Assembly (NCBI GenBank): GCA_038236705.1
Contig: JBBRZN010000016.1
Location: 1-48,950, forward strand
Length of the DNA stretch: 48,950 nucleotides
From: AC-32 sp038236705
GTDB lineage: Bacteria; Actinomycetota; Thermoleophilia; Gaiellales; Gaiellaceae
Reading direction: 5' to 3'
The position numbers and the translations under genes were made by a program. The notes below the pieces were generated by a model that saw only the letters and a list, made by a program, of their open reading frames with translations, made no database searches and was not told the origin of the DNA. This document shows positions 8,023-15,638 of this stretch, one piece after another; the stretch's first letter is position 1; every line of letters starts with the position of its first letter.

Positions 8023-8570
8023 TTGAAGCACGACGTAATCGTCACCCTTGCAGCGCTGGGGGTCGCGGGCCAGGTGCTCGCGGCCCTCTTGCTGCTTCTG
8101 GGGCTTGCGTGGCTCGCGGGTGAGCGACGGCCGGGGGAGAGTCTGCGACTGGCGCTCGAGGGCTACGAGCTCTGACTCGTCTTCCTCGTCTCCTCGATCG
8201 CTACCGGCGGCAGCCTCTTCTTCTCGGAGGTCGCGGGCTTCGTCCCGTGCGAGCTCTGCTGGTTCCAGCGGATCTGCATGTACCCGCTCTCGATCGTCTC
8301 GCTCTTCGCTGCGCTGGCCAACCGATCGCCGGGTCGCGCGCTACCTGCTGCCGCTGCCCTCGCGGGCGCGGGCGCGGGCGTCTCGGTCTACCACCTGCTG
8401 GTCGAGAAGGCGTCGTCGAACAGGCGCGGGCCTGCCTGCTCTCAGCTCCCGGCGGTTGCGCCACCAAGTGGATCGAGGAGTTCGGCTACGTGACGATCGC
8501 GACCTTGGCCTTGACCGGCTTCGCGCTCTGCGTCGCCTTTCTCCTGCTCGCTACCGTGGGTGAGCGATGA
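8023..8570 (+). pseudogene. dsbB: decayed DsbB-family disulfide oxidoreductase
   Basis: A TTG start (8023) opens a frame with a hydrophobic helix (LGVAGQVLAALLLLLGLAWL) that hits TGA at 8173-8175 after LEGYEL, where homologues usually have Trp. The same frame resumes with TGGSLFFSEVAGFVPCELCW and QRICMYPLS, the DsbB CxxC region. Homology then moves to another frame (DRRVARYLLPLP, about 8325-8360), back (GAGAGVSVYHLLVE), and to a third frame for CLLSAPGGCATKWIEEFGY to the end at 8570. One nonsense change plus about three indels show a broken gene. Sequencing error is possible, but neighbouring housekeeping genes are intact. Confidence 0.8.
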
Positions 8571-8840
8571 CTAGCGGCAAGCAAGCGCGGAAACGGCGGC
8601 AGGTCGAGAGGCCTCCGGTGAGCAGCAAGGGCGGCCCGCAGGCCTTCGCCGAAGGTGCTGCTCGGGGCGGCCGCCGGGATCGCGGGGATTGTCGCGGCCG
8701 TCGCGCTCGCCTTCGCCTTCAGCGGCGGATCCTCGTCGCCTTCCGCGACCACCGTGAGCGCGCTTCGGGACGCGGGCTCGGTCGCGCAAGTCTTTCAGGG
8801 CATCCCGCAGCAGGGCAACGTCCTCGCGGGACGTGGCCGC
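8567..8840 (+). pseudogene. truncated DsbA-like thioredoxin-fold protein (N-terminal remnant)
   Basis: The ATG at 8567 overlaps the dsbB remnant by four bases (ATGA). It encodes a basic cytoplasmic head (MTSGKQARKRRQ), then shifts frame near 8650 into SPKVLLGAAAGIAGIVAA and ALAFAFSGGSSS, a signal anchor, and then VFQGIPQQGNVLA. Membrane-anchored DsbA proteins continue from this point into the thioredoxin fold with a CPYC-type motif. Here homology stops and no such motif follows in any frame. This remnant and the broken dsbB together mark a lost disulfide-forming pair. Confidence 0.65.
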
Positions 8841-8896
8841 CCGCCCGCTTCTCGATGGACAAAGAGAGTCATCGTCGGCGCTGATGAGCCCGATGA

Positions 8897-8931
8897 CCCC
8901 CAAATGGGGGATCGACCTGTTGGACGGTCGA
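8897..8931 (+). repeat. two consecutive hairpins after the dsb remnants
   Basis: CCCCC-AAAT-GGGGG (8897-8910) is followed directly by TCGACC and GGTCGA (8912-8917 and 8926-8931, 8-nt loop). They lie in the stretch from about 8840 to 9039, which holds no recognisable gene. They could be terminators, or scars next to the lost thioredoxin domain. Confidence 0.35.
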
Positions 8932-9016
8932 AACCGCTCCGGACCGTGCTTTTACCCCCTGTCGCGGCCTGGCCTCCACGAAGCGCGGGAGGTTAACAGG
9001 CCCACTGGCTAGGGCG

Positions 9017-9036
9017 CGAGCGGGCCTGCTCGTTTT
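9017..9036 (+). terminator. likely rho-independent terminator, plus strand
   Basis: Stem CGAGC / GCTCG enclosing GGGCCT, followed by TTTT at 9033-9036. It sits between the end of the dsb remnants (+) and the converging stop of the zincin gene (-), where a terminator is expected. Confidence 0.5.
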
Positions 9037-9039
9037 CCG

Positions 9040-9393
9040 CTAGTAGCGGTCGATTTCCCGCAAACGCTGGTCACTGATGCCGAAATGGTGCGCGATCTCG
9101 TGCAGGACCACCTGCCTGATCTGGCTCTCGAGAACGGCGGGATCGTGACCGTAGAGCCGCTCGAGCGGGCCGCGGTAGATGGAGATCTTGTCGGGCGGCA
9201 CGTTGCCGTACCCACTCGTCCGGCGGGTCAAAGGGACGCCCTGGTAGAGCCCCAGCAGCGGTTGCCCGGCCGGCGGCTCGTCCTCGATCACGATCTCCAC
9301 GTTCGACATCGCCTCTCGAAGGTCGCCCGGAAGCCCGTCCACCGCGTCCTGCACGGATTGCTCGAACTCGAGCCCCGATCCCGCCTCATCCAT
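9040..9393 (-). CDS. zincin-like metallopeptidase family protein
   Basis: A 117-residue minimal zincin. The metal site HEIAHHFGISD (HExxHxxGxxD) is near the C-terminus, preceded by IRQVVL, and the N-terminal half has VEIVIEDEPP and a GLYQGVPL strand. It matches the small actinobacterial metallopeptidase family PF06262 (DUF1025), whose substrates are unknown. The ATG at 9393 is preceded at exactly six bases by TAGGTT on the minus strand, consistent with a leaderless transcript. The first three bases of that box are the stop codon of the upstream gene. Confidence 0.85.
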   Translation of the reverse strand: MDEAGSGLEFEQSVQDAVDGLPGDLREAMSNVEIVIEDEPPAGQPLLGLYQGVPLTRRTSGYGNVPPDKISIYRGPLERLYGHDPAVLESQIRQVVLHEIAHHFGISDQRLREIDRY

Positions 9394-9399
9394 GGGATC

Positions 9400-9405
9400 A
9401 ACCTA
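9400..9405 (-). promoter_or_regulatory. -10 box of leaderless zincin transcript
   Basis: TAGGTT on the minus strand, six bases before the ATG at 9393. Its TAG (9403-9405) is also the stop codon of the upstream membrane-protein gene. Confidence 0.5.
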
Positions 9406-9783
9406 GTGCAGAAGCTCGGCGAGCAACGCCAGGCCGGCCAGCGCGCCGACGGCGTACAGGCCGAACCGCGCCGCGTCAAAGAGTCGGTGGGCGGCGTAGC
9501 CGACGACGGCCCCGGGCAGCGCCAGCTCGGGCTCTTCCTCGTCGGCCGGCGCGACGGGGATGAGCGGGCACGGCTCTCGAGGCCGGTCAAGAAACGCGTA
9601 CGGATCGCGCTCGGGCAGCAGCTCACGGGCGCGCAGGCAGACCTCGGAAGAGACGAGGACGAGCTCCGAGTGCAGCTCCCAGGGCTCGATGTCGTCGGTG
9701 GGCTCGACCGCTTCTTCGAGGACGGTGGGAAGACCACGTCGGAGCTCGACCGGGAGTTCGAGGGCCACACTCATCGGGTCCAA
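9403..9783 (-). CDS. hypothetical C-terminally membrane-anchored protein
   Basis: A 126-residue acidic protein with no recognised domain. The first ~90 residues are soluble and rich in Glu, Asp and Pro (for example ERDPYAFLDRP). The last ~25 (GLYAVGALAGLALLAELLH) form one hydrophobic helix, so it is probably tail-anchored or has a small membrane-associated domain. The start is uncertain: TTG at 9783 or ATG at 9774. It lies directly upstream of the zincin on the same strand. Coding is supported by length and codon bias only. Confidence 0.6.
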   Translation of the reverse strand: MDPMSVALELPVELRRGLPTVLEEAVEPTDDIEPWELHSELVLVSSEVCLRARELLPERDPYAFLDRPREPCPLIPVAPADEEEPELALPGAVVGYAAHRLFDAARFGLYAVGALAGLALLAELLH

Positions 9784-9889
9784 GCAGCCATCGGTCTAGG
9801 GCTTCCCTTCCTTGAGGGTTCGCCTGCCGGCCAGAAGGTACACATCCCATCGGTTCCCGCTTTCGACGCAGACCCCTGCGGAAGACGGT

Positions 9890-9917
9890 TTGCTGCCGCC
9901 AGACGCGCAAGTACGAT
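9890..9917 (+). promoter_or_regulatory. promoter of the M16 peptidase gene, leaderless
   Basis: TTGCTG (9890-9895), a 16-base spacer, then TACGAT (9912-9917). The GTG start codon follows after six bases (9924), so transcription would begin at or next to the start codon. No Shine-Dalgarno is present. Confidence 0.6.
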
Positions 9918-9923
9918 CAACAC

Positions 9924-11216
9924 GTGCAACAGAAGTACGTACTCACGGAGCTCGACACGGGCGAGCGCGTCATCTCGGAACGCCTGGCGCACGTGCGCTC
10001 GGTCGCGATCGGCTTCTGGATCGGGGCCGGCTCCCGCGACGAGACCGACGCCAAGGCCGGCATCTCGCATTTCATCGAGCACCTGCTCTTCAAGGGCAGC
10101 GCCTCGTACAGCGCGCAGGAGATCGCGGAGATCTTCGACACCCTTGGCGGCGAGCTGAACGCCGCCACCTCGCGCGAGCACACCGTCGTCTACGCCCGCG
10201 TGCCCGACGAGCGGCTCGAGACCGCGCTCGACGTGATGGGGGAGATGGTCTTCGCGCCCGCCTTCGCCGACCTCGACTCCGAGCGGGAGGTCGTGCTCGA
10301 GGAGATCGCGATGTACGAGGACCAGCCGCAGGAGCTCGTGCACGACCTGATCTCGGAAGCGACCTTCGGCTCGCATCCGCTCGGCCGGCCCGTGATCGGG
10401 CGGGCGGAGGTGATCTCGAGCGTCACGCGGCGCGCGATCTCCGGCTACCACCGCTCGATGTACGTCCCGGGCAACGTGGTCGTGGCCGCCGCGGGGAACC
10501 TCAAGCACGAGGAGTTCGAGCGCCTGCTGCTGCGGGCGCAGCGGAAGGCGGCAGCGGCCGTGCGCAAGGGCCCGCGCGTGCGCCCGGCGCTCGTGAAGCC
10601 GCCGGCGCCCAGCATGCGCTTCCAGCGCAAGGACACCGAGCAGTACCACGTCTGCATCGCCGCGCCCGGGATCGCCCGCTCCGACAAGCGCCGCTTCGCC
10701 GGCTCCCTGCTGGACGGCATCCTCGGCGGCTCGGCCTCCTCGCGCCTCTTCCAGGAGATCCGCGAGAAGCGCGGCATGGCCTACGCGGTCTACAGCTTTG
10801 CCTCCCAATACAGCGACACCGGCCAGGTCGGGATCTACATCGGCACGCGCGAGGACAACCTCGACGCGTGTCTCGAGATCGCCAGCGAGCAGATCGCCGA
10901 CATCGCGGCCGGCAACGTCCAACCGGACGAGCTCGAGCGGGCCAAGCAGAACATGAAGGGCCGGATCATGCTCTCGATGGAATCCACCTCGACGCGCATG
11001 AGCCGGCTCGGCAAATCGCTGATCACCGACACCGAGCTGCTCTCGATCGAGCGGATCATGGCCGAGATCGACGCGGTCGAGCCGGAGGCGCTCGCCGAGC
11101 TCGCCGGAGTGTTGCTCGCGCCGGAGAAGCTCTCCGCAGCGGGCATCGGGCCGAGCGAGAAGCGCTTCCTCTCTGCGGTCGAGCGGGTCAACCCGGGCCT
11201 CGCCAAAGCGGCGTGA
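9924..11216 (+). CDS. M16-family zinc peptidase (PepR / processing-peptidase type)
   Basis: A 430-residue protein with the inverted zinc motif HFIEH (49-53, HxxEH) and the distal ligand Glu near 126-127 in EREVVLEEIAMYED. The second half has the M16C-like FQRKDTEQYHV and SRLFQEIREKRGMAYAVYS. Family members are cytosolic peptidases related to mitochondrial processing peptidase beta and often sit between pnp and dapB, as here. The GTG start at 9924 is supported by the promoter only six bases upstream. The stop overlaps dapB by four bases. Confidence 0.92.
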   Translation: MQQKYVLTELDTGERVISERLAHVRSVAIGFWIGAGSRDETDAKAGISHFIEHLLFKGSASYSAQEIAEIFDTLGGELNAATSREHTVVYARVPDERLETALDVMGEMVFAPAFADLDSEREVVLEEIAMYEDQPQELVHDLISEATFGSHPLGRPVIGRAEVISSVTRRAISGYHRSMYVPGNVVVAAAGNLKHEEFERLLLRAQRKAAAAVRKGPRVRPALVKPPAPSMRFQRKDTEQYHVCIAAPGIARSDKRRFAGSLLDGILGGSASSRLFQEIREKRGMAYAVYSFASQYSDTGQVGIYIGTREDNLDACLEIASEQIADIAAGNVQPDELERAKQNMKGRIMLSMESTSTRMSRLGKSLITDTELLSIERIMAEIDAVEPEALAELAGVLLAPEKLSAAGIGPSEKRFLSAVERVNPGLAKAA

Positions 11217-11824
11217 GAGTCGCGCTCTTCGGAGCGGGTGGCAAGGTCGGCTCGGTACTCGGGCCGGCGCTGGAAGCAGCCAGGCACGAGCTGGTCGAGC
11301 TCGGCGAGGCCGAAGCGATGGCCGACTTCACCGCTCCGGATGTCGTCGAGGCGAACGTCCTTGCCGCCCTCGAGCAGGGCGTGCCCTGCGTGGTGGGAAC
11401 GACAGGCTGGGATCCTGCGCGGGCCGGCTCCGTGGCAGCCGAGCGAGGCCTGCAGCTCTTCGTCGCGCCCAACTTCGCGATCGGCGCCGTGCTGATGATG
11501 CGGCTGGCGGCCGAGGCGGCAAGGTTCTTCCCGGACGCCGAGATCGTCGAACTCCACGGGGAGGGCAAGAAGGACGCGCCGTCGGGCACGGCGCGGGCCA
11601 CCGCCGAGCTCCTGCCCGGCGCGCCGGCGATCCACTCGGTGCGGCTGCCGGGGCTCGTCGCCCACCAGGAAGTCCTGCTCGGCGGGGAGGCCCAGCTGCT
11701 GACGATCCGCCACGACGCCTACTCCCGCGAGGCCTACGTGCCGGGCGTTCTGCTCGCGCTCGAGCGCCTGCGCTCGCTTCCGCCCGGACTGACGCACGGG
11801 CTGGCTACGCTTTTGGAAGCGTGA
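11213..11824 (+). CDS. dapB: 4-hydroxy-tetrahydrodipicolinate reductase
   Basis: NAD(P)H-dependent reductase of the DAP/lysine pathway. The N-terminus has the Rossmann motif GAGGKVG (about 7-13), then TTGW, APNFAIGAVLMM, and the catalytic segment ELHGEGKKDAPSGTA; the His and the Lys before DAPSGTA are kept. At 203 residues it is shorter than E. coli DapB (273), mainly in the N-terminal domain. The GTG start at 11213 is a GTGA overlap with the M16 gene. A longer in-frame reading from 9812 runs through the M16 gene and is artefactual. Confidence 0.92.
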   Translation: MRVALFGAGGKVGSVLGPALEAARHELVELGEAEAMADFTAPDVVEANVLAALEQGVPCVVGTTGWDPARAGSVAAERGLQLFVAPNFAIGAVLMMRLAAEAARFFPDAEIVELHGEGKKDAPSGTARATAELLPGAPAIHSVRLPGLVAHQEVLLGGEAQLLTIRHDAYSREAYVPGVLLALERLRSLPPGLTHGLATLLEA

Positions 11825-12192
11825 CCACTGCGCGTGCGGCCCTCGTTTTTGTCTTCGTCTTCCTAGCCGTCCTGGCGGCGGGCTGCTCCGGCTCGTCCGG
11901 GCCGAAGAAGGCCAACCCGGTCTACGCGGGGATGCCGCTCAGCGCCGCGCGACAGGCCGCCCTCGTCGAATCCGGCTCGGAGACGACGGACGGCTCGAAC
12001 GAGATCTACGGCCACCACCTGCGCCTGGTCTCGATCACGAAGAGCCGCGATCCGACCGGCGAGCGCGCGTGGAGGGCGACTTTCAAAGATCTGACACAAG
12101 ACGGCCAGCTGCTCTGCATCTGGATGGCGAACCAGCAATACAGCGGAGGCCTGACGCTGCGGCCTTGCCCGAAGGCCCGACCGGCCCCGTAG
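11821..12192 (+). CDS. small lipoprotein of unknown function
   Basis: A 123-residue protein with a type II signal peptide: VFVFLAVLAAGCSGSSG has the lipobox LAAGC, so the mature protein would be diacylated at that Cys and tethered to the membrane surface. The mature part contains two further cysteines (LLCIWM, RPCPKA), which may pair. It overlaps dapB by four bases (GTGA). The TAG stop (12190-12192) forms the first half of the dapA -10 box. No domain is recognised. Confidence 0.75.
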   Translation: MTTARAALVFVFVFLAVLAAGCSGSSGPKKANPVYAGMPLSAARQAALVESGSETTDGSNEIYGHHLRLVSITKSRDPTGERAWRATFKDLTQDGQLLCIWMANQQYSGGLTLRPCPKARPAP

Positions 12193-12195
12193 AAT
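12190..12195 (+). promoter_or_regulatory. -10 box of leaderless dapA transcript
   Basis: TAGAAT ends six bases before the dapA GTG at 12202. TTGCCC at 12165-12170 is a possible -35, with a long spacer of 19. The TAG of the box is also the stop codon of the lipoprotein gene. Confidence 0.6.
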
Positions 12196-12201
12196 CGGAT
12201 C

Positions 12202-13083
12202 GTGCTCGGCGAGGTCCTGACCGCGATCGTCACGCCGTTCGACGCCAATGGCGCGGTCGACCACGAGCGGTTCCGGGCGCTGGCCGTCCATCTCGTCGAG
12301 AACGGCTCGGATGGGCTCGTCGTCGCCGGCACGACCGGCGAGTCGCCGACCCTTACGGACGAGGAGCGGCTCGAGCTGATCGCCGCGGCAGTGGACGCCG
12401 TGGGCGACCGCGCGACCATCGTCGCGGGCACCGGCACGTACTCGACGGCCCACTCGGTGCACCTGACCGAGCGCGCGCACCAGCTCGGCGTGGACGCCTT
12501 CCTCGTCGTGACGCCGTACTACAACAAGCCGCCGCCGCGGGGAATCGTCGAGCACTTCAAGGCGATCGCGGCCGTGAGCGACAAGCCGATCGTGGTCTAC
12601 AACATCCCGGCGCGAGTCGTGCTCAACCTGGAGACCGAGACGATTGCGGAGCTGGCCGAGATCCCGACGGTGCGTGCGGTCAAGCAGGCCAACGACGACC
12701 TCGAGCAGGCACGCGCGATCGTCGGGCTCGGCTTGGCGCTCTACGCGGGTGACGACCCGCTGATCCTGCCGTTCCTCGAGCTGGGCGGCGTGGGCGGCGT
12801 CTGCGTGCACACGCATGTGGTCGGCCCGCAGGTCAAGGAGCTGATCACGCGTTTCCGCGAGGGAGACGCCGGAGGAGCGCGCCGGCTGGAGCGGGAAACC
12901 GCTCCGGCCCTGGAGATCCTCAAGGTGCAGACGAACCCGATCGCGATCAAGGCTGCGCTGAACCTGCTCGGCCACGAGGTCGGCGGATTGCGTTTACCCC
13001 TCGTCGAGGCGACCGAAGACGAGGTTGCGCAGGTCCGGGAATGCCTCGAGCGGCTGAAGCTGCTCGAGCGTTCGCCCGTCTAG
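12202..13083 (+). CDS. dapA: 4-hydroxy-tetrahydrodipicolinate synthase
   Basis: Condenses pyruvate with aspartate semialdehyde. A 293-residue TIM-barrel protein with GTTGES (43-48), the PYYNKP motif with the catalytic Tyr (about 106-107), YNIPAR, and the Schiff-base Lys161 in RAVKQAND, at the same number as in E. coli. The GTG start at 12202 has no Shine-Dalgarno but a TAGAAT box six bases upstream, so it can be transcribed independently of dapB. Followed by two tandem hairpins (13168-13208). Confidence 0.96.
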   Translation: MLGEVLTAIVTPFDANGAVDHERFRALAVHLVENGSDGLVVAGTTGESPTLTDEERLELIAAAVDAVGDRATIVAGTGTYSTAHSVHLTERAHQLGVDAFLVVTPYYNKPPPRGIVEHFKAIAAVSDKPIVVYNIPARVVLNLETETIAELAEIPTVRAVKQANDDLEQARAIVGLGLALYAGDDPLILPFLELGGVGGVCVHTHVVGPQVKELITRFREGDAGGARRLERETAPALEILKVQTNPIAIKAALNLLGHEVGGLRLPLVEATEDEVAQVRECLERLKLLERSPV

Positions 13084-13167
13084 GACCGAGGCGCTAGAAA
13101 GGCGAGCCGGTAGTACCAGGTCATCCGCAGCATCTTCCCTCCCTTGGCTGAGACCGCGTTCGTAGCT

Positions 13168-13208
13168 TGCTCGACCGGCGCCGTTCGAGCATCCCCTGCG
13201 CGGGGGAT
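13168..13208 (+). terminator. tandem hairpins after dapA
   Basis: A 24-base imperfect palindrome (TGCTCGA, C, CGGCGCCG, T, TCGAGCA; 13168-13191) runs straight into ATCCCC-tgcgc-GGGGGAT (13191-13208). No T-run follows. The position between dapA and the RNase J promoter suggests termination. The rest of the 200-base gap holds no gene. Confidence 0.5.
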
Positions 13209-13271
13209 CCGGCTGGGACACCTTGTGTGTATCGGAACGGCGCGGCCTCGGGCTAAGCGGTGCTTGCCGTC

Positions 13272-13277
13272 TAGACT
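13272..13277 (+). promoter_or_regulatory. -10 box of leaderless RNase J transcript
   Basis: TAGACT lies exactly six bases before the ATG at 13284. No clear -35 is visible and there is no Shine-Dalgarno. Confidence 0.55.
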
Positions 13278-13283
13278 GCGCCG

Positions 13284-14942
13284 ATGCCCGGAAGCACCCG
13301 GATCATCCCGCTCGGCGGGCTCGGCGAGGTCGGCAAGAACACGACCGTCTTCGAAGCCGACGGGGAGGCGATCGTCGTCGACGCCGGCTTGGCGTTCCCG
13401 CGTGACGAGCACCTCGGCGTCGATCTGATTCTGCCCGACTTCACGTATCTGACCGACCTGGACAAGCCGATCCGGGCCGTGCTGCTGACGCACGGCCACG
13501 AGGATCACGTCGGCTCGCTCCCCTACCTCCTCCGCCAGGCGCGCGTGCAGGAGGTCTGGGCGACGCGGCTCACGCTCGGGCTGATCAAGTCGAAGCTCGA
13601 CGAGCACGGCCTGCTGCGCTCCACGGAGCTCAAGGAAGCCGATCCCGACGGCGCGCCGATCCAGCTCGGGCCGTTCCGCGCGGAGTTCATCCGCGTCGCG
13701 CACTCGATTCCCGACTCGGTCGCGATCGTGCTCGAGACCCCGGGCGGGCGCATCGTGCACACCGGCGACTACAAGATGGATCACACGCCCGTGGACGGGC
13801 TGCGCACCGACGTCGGCCGCCTCGCCGAGGTAGGCAACCGCGGCGTCGACCTCCTGCTCGGTGACTCGACGAACGCCGAGCGGCCGGGGGTGACCGGCTC
13901 GGAGCGGCTCGTCGGCGAGGCTTTCCGGCAGTTGATCCCGCCGCGTGAGGGCCGCATCCTCGTCGCCTCCTTCGCCTCCAACGTGCACCGCATGCAGCAG
14001 GCGATCGACGTCGCCGTGGACGTGGGCCGCAAGGTCTGCGTTGTCGGGCGCTCGATGCGCAAGAACATCAACATCGCGCGCAGCCTCGGCTACATCGACG
14101 TGCCCGACGAAGTGCTGATTCGGCCGAACGAGCTCGACGACTACGAGCGCGGAGACGTGCTCATCCTCTGCACCGGCAGCCAGGGCGAGCCGCTCTCGGC
14201 GCTGGTGCGGATCGCCTACAACGACCATCCGGCGATCAAGGTCGAAGCGGGCGACACGGTGATCATCTCCGCCAAGCCCGTGCCGGGGAACGAGCTCAAG
14301 GTGCACGACGCGATCAACGAGCTCGCGCGCTCCGGCGCCGAGGTTCTGCACCAGGAAGTTGCGCCCGTGCACGTGTCGGGCCACGGCAACGCCGAGGAGC
14401 TCCGCCTGATGCTCGGCCTCGTGCGGCCCAAGTCGGTCATGCCGGTGCACGGCGAGTTCCGGATGCTGGCGGCCCACGCGCGCCTGGCCGTCGAGAGCGG
14501 CGTGCCCGAGAATCGGATCGTGCTCGCCGAAAACGGCTCGGTGGTGGAGCTCGACGAGTCCGGGGCCTACCTAACCGGCAAGGTCGACTCCGGAGTGACC
14601 TTCGTGGACGGCCTCGGCGTCGGCGACGTGCAGGACGTCGCGCTGCGCGACCGGCGCCACCTCTCGGAGGACGGAGTGCTGATCATCGTGGCCACGCTGA
14701 CCGGGCAGAACGGCTCCGTGGCCGGGCAGCCCGAGCTGATCGCGCGCGGGTTCGCGGAACCCGGCGAGCCGTTGCTCGAGGAGATGCGCGAGGAGGCCCA
14801 GCGCGTCCTCGACGGCCTGATCAAGGACAACGTGACCGAGATCAAGCTGCTCCAGGAGCACCTGCACGACGGGCTCGGACAGCTGATCTACGACCGCACG
14901 GGTCGACGCCCGATGATTCTTCCGGTAGTAGTCGAGGTATGA
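13284..14942 (+). CDS. rnj: ribonuclease J
   Basis: Metallo-beta-lactamase/beta-CASP ribonuclease with 5'-3' exo- and endonuclease activity. The active-site motif HGHEDHVGSLPY is at 70-81; the beta-CASP segment has GRSMRKNINIAR and LCTGSQGEPLSAL; HVSGHGNAEEL and PVHGEFRML supply later metal ligands. The 552 residues include the C-terminal domain. The gene follows dapA, as in many Actinobacteria. RNase Y is also present in this window. Confidence 0.96.
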   Translation: MPGSTRIIPLGGLGEVGKNTTVFEADGEAIVVDAGLAFPRDEHLGVDLILPDFTYLTDLDKPIRAVLLTHGHEDHVGSLPYLLRQARVQEVWATRLTLGLIKSKLDEHGLLRSTELKEADPDGAPIQLGPFRAEFIRVAHSIPDSVAIVLETPGGRIVHTGDYKMDHTPVDGLRTDVGRLAEVGNRGVDLLLGDSTNAERPGVTGSERLVGEAFRQLIPPREGRILVASFASNVHRMQQAIDVAVDVGRKVCVVGRSMRKNINIARSLGYIDVPDEVLIRPNELDDYERGDVLILCTGSQGEPLSALVRIAYNDHPAIKVEAGDTVIISAKPVPGNELKVHDAINELARSGAEVLHQEVAPVHVSGHGNAEELRLMLGLVRPKSVMPVHGEFRMLAAHARLAVESGVPENRIVLAENGSVVELDESGAYLTGKVDSGVTFVDGLGVGDVQDVALRDRRHLSEDGVLIIVATLTGQNGSVAGQPELIARGFAEPGEPLLEEMREEAQRVLDGLIKDNVTEIKLLQEHLHDGLGQLIYDRTGRRPMILPVVVEV

Positions 14943-15020
14943 GCCTCGCACTCCTCACCGGCTCCGGCTCCGGCTCCGCCGCCGCCTGCCGCCACTGTCG
15001 ACACGGCGCTCTCCGGGGCC

Positions 15021-15638
15021 GTGCCAGTAGCACTGTCCCCTCCGGCACCGCGCCGCCAGCGACGACTGAGGAGCGCGAGTGAGCTGAGCACGACGCGCGC
15101 AGAACCCGGCTGGGCGGACGTCCTCGTGGACTACGCCGCCGACATCGCCACCGCGGAGCGCCTGATCCGGCAGCTGATAGCGGCCCAAGTGTCTTCCCTC
15201 GCGTTCTGCCGGCTGCTCGAGCGCTGGAACCGCGGCGACGCGGCGCCCTCGACCGCGGGCGGCCGTCAGGCGGCGCTGCGCCGCGCGGCCGATCGCGCCG
15301 AGACTGCGCTCGTCGGGCTGGAGGACCCGCTCGGCCGCTACCTGCTCGAGCTCGAGCCGGAACGGGCAGAGGGTCGCTCCTGGTACGGCGCTCCCGGGGC
15401 AGCCGAGCTGCTCGAATGGGCGCCGGTCCTGTACCGGGCGGGCGTGAGCTCTTCGCCGGTACGGGTCGCCCAGGCCTACCTCGAGCTTGCCGTCTTCCTG
15501 CGGGCTCTGGCGGGGCTCGCCGACGCGGCTCGAATTCGCTCCGCGCCCGACCGCTCGTCCCTGTGGGCCGGCCTCTTCGACCTGCGCGAGAACCTGCTCG
15601 GGCGCGCGGTCGAGGACCTGCGCGCCATTGCGGCCTAG
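15021..15638 (+). CDS. hypothetical helical protein
   Basis: A 205-residue protein, mostly Ala/Leu/Arg-rich helices, without recognised motifs, signal peptide or membrane segment. The start is uncertain. The GTG at 15021 is the first in frame, but an ATG overlapping the RNase J stop (14939) opens a 47-codon peptide in another frame, and a CCGGCT repeat lies between them, so an indel near 14960 is conceivable. The stop overlaps the ribokinase start, suggesting co-expression with the ribose/nucleoside genes downstream. Confidence 0.6.
   Translation: MPVALSPPAPRRQRRLRSASELSTTRAEPGWADVLVDYAADIATAERLIRQLIAAQVSSLAFCRLLERWNRGDAAPSTAGGRQAALRRAADRAETALVGLEDPLGRYLLELEPERAEGRSWYGAPGAAELLEWAPVLYRAGVSSSPVRVAQAYLELAVFLRALAGLADAARIRSAPDRSSLWAGLFDLRENLLGRAVEDLRAIAA

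Noticed and set aside
5482..8031. Very long open frame on the minus strand opposite pnp (about 850 codons)
   Set aside because: PNPase on the plus strand is unmistakable. The antisense frame is a GC-bias shadow rich in Leu, Asp, Arg and Val, with no recognisable domain.
8023..8570. Sequencing error as the sole reason for the broken dsbB
   Set aside because: Not fully excluded, but one stop plus about three indels within 550 bases, beside a second broken gene and amid intact housekeeping genes, favours true decay.
9812..11212. Extended plus-strand frame fused to the dapB frame
   Set aside because: It reads through the M16 peptidase gene in another phase. The DapB N-terminal Rossmann motif begins at 11213 in a GTGA overlap, giving a clean start.
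13084..13283. Small gene or ncRNA between dapA and RNase J
   Set aside because: Only two tandem hairpins and a promoter can be supported. Frames here run into shadows of RNase J.
14939..15083. A 47-codon peptide starting in an ATGA overlap with RNase J
   Set aside because: Composition is simple (Ser/Gly/Arg), no homologous features are seen, and it overlaps the better frame starting at 15021. Mentioned as a possible frameshift instead.
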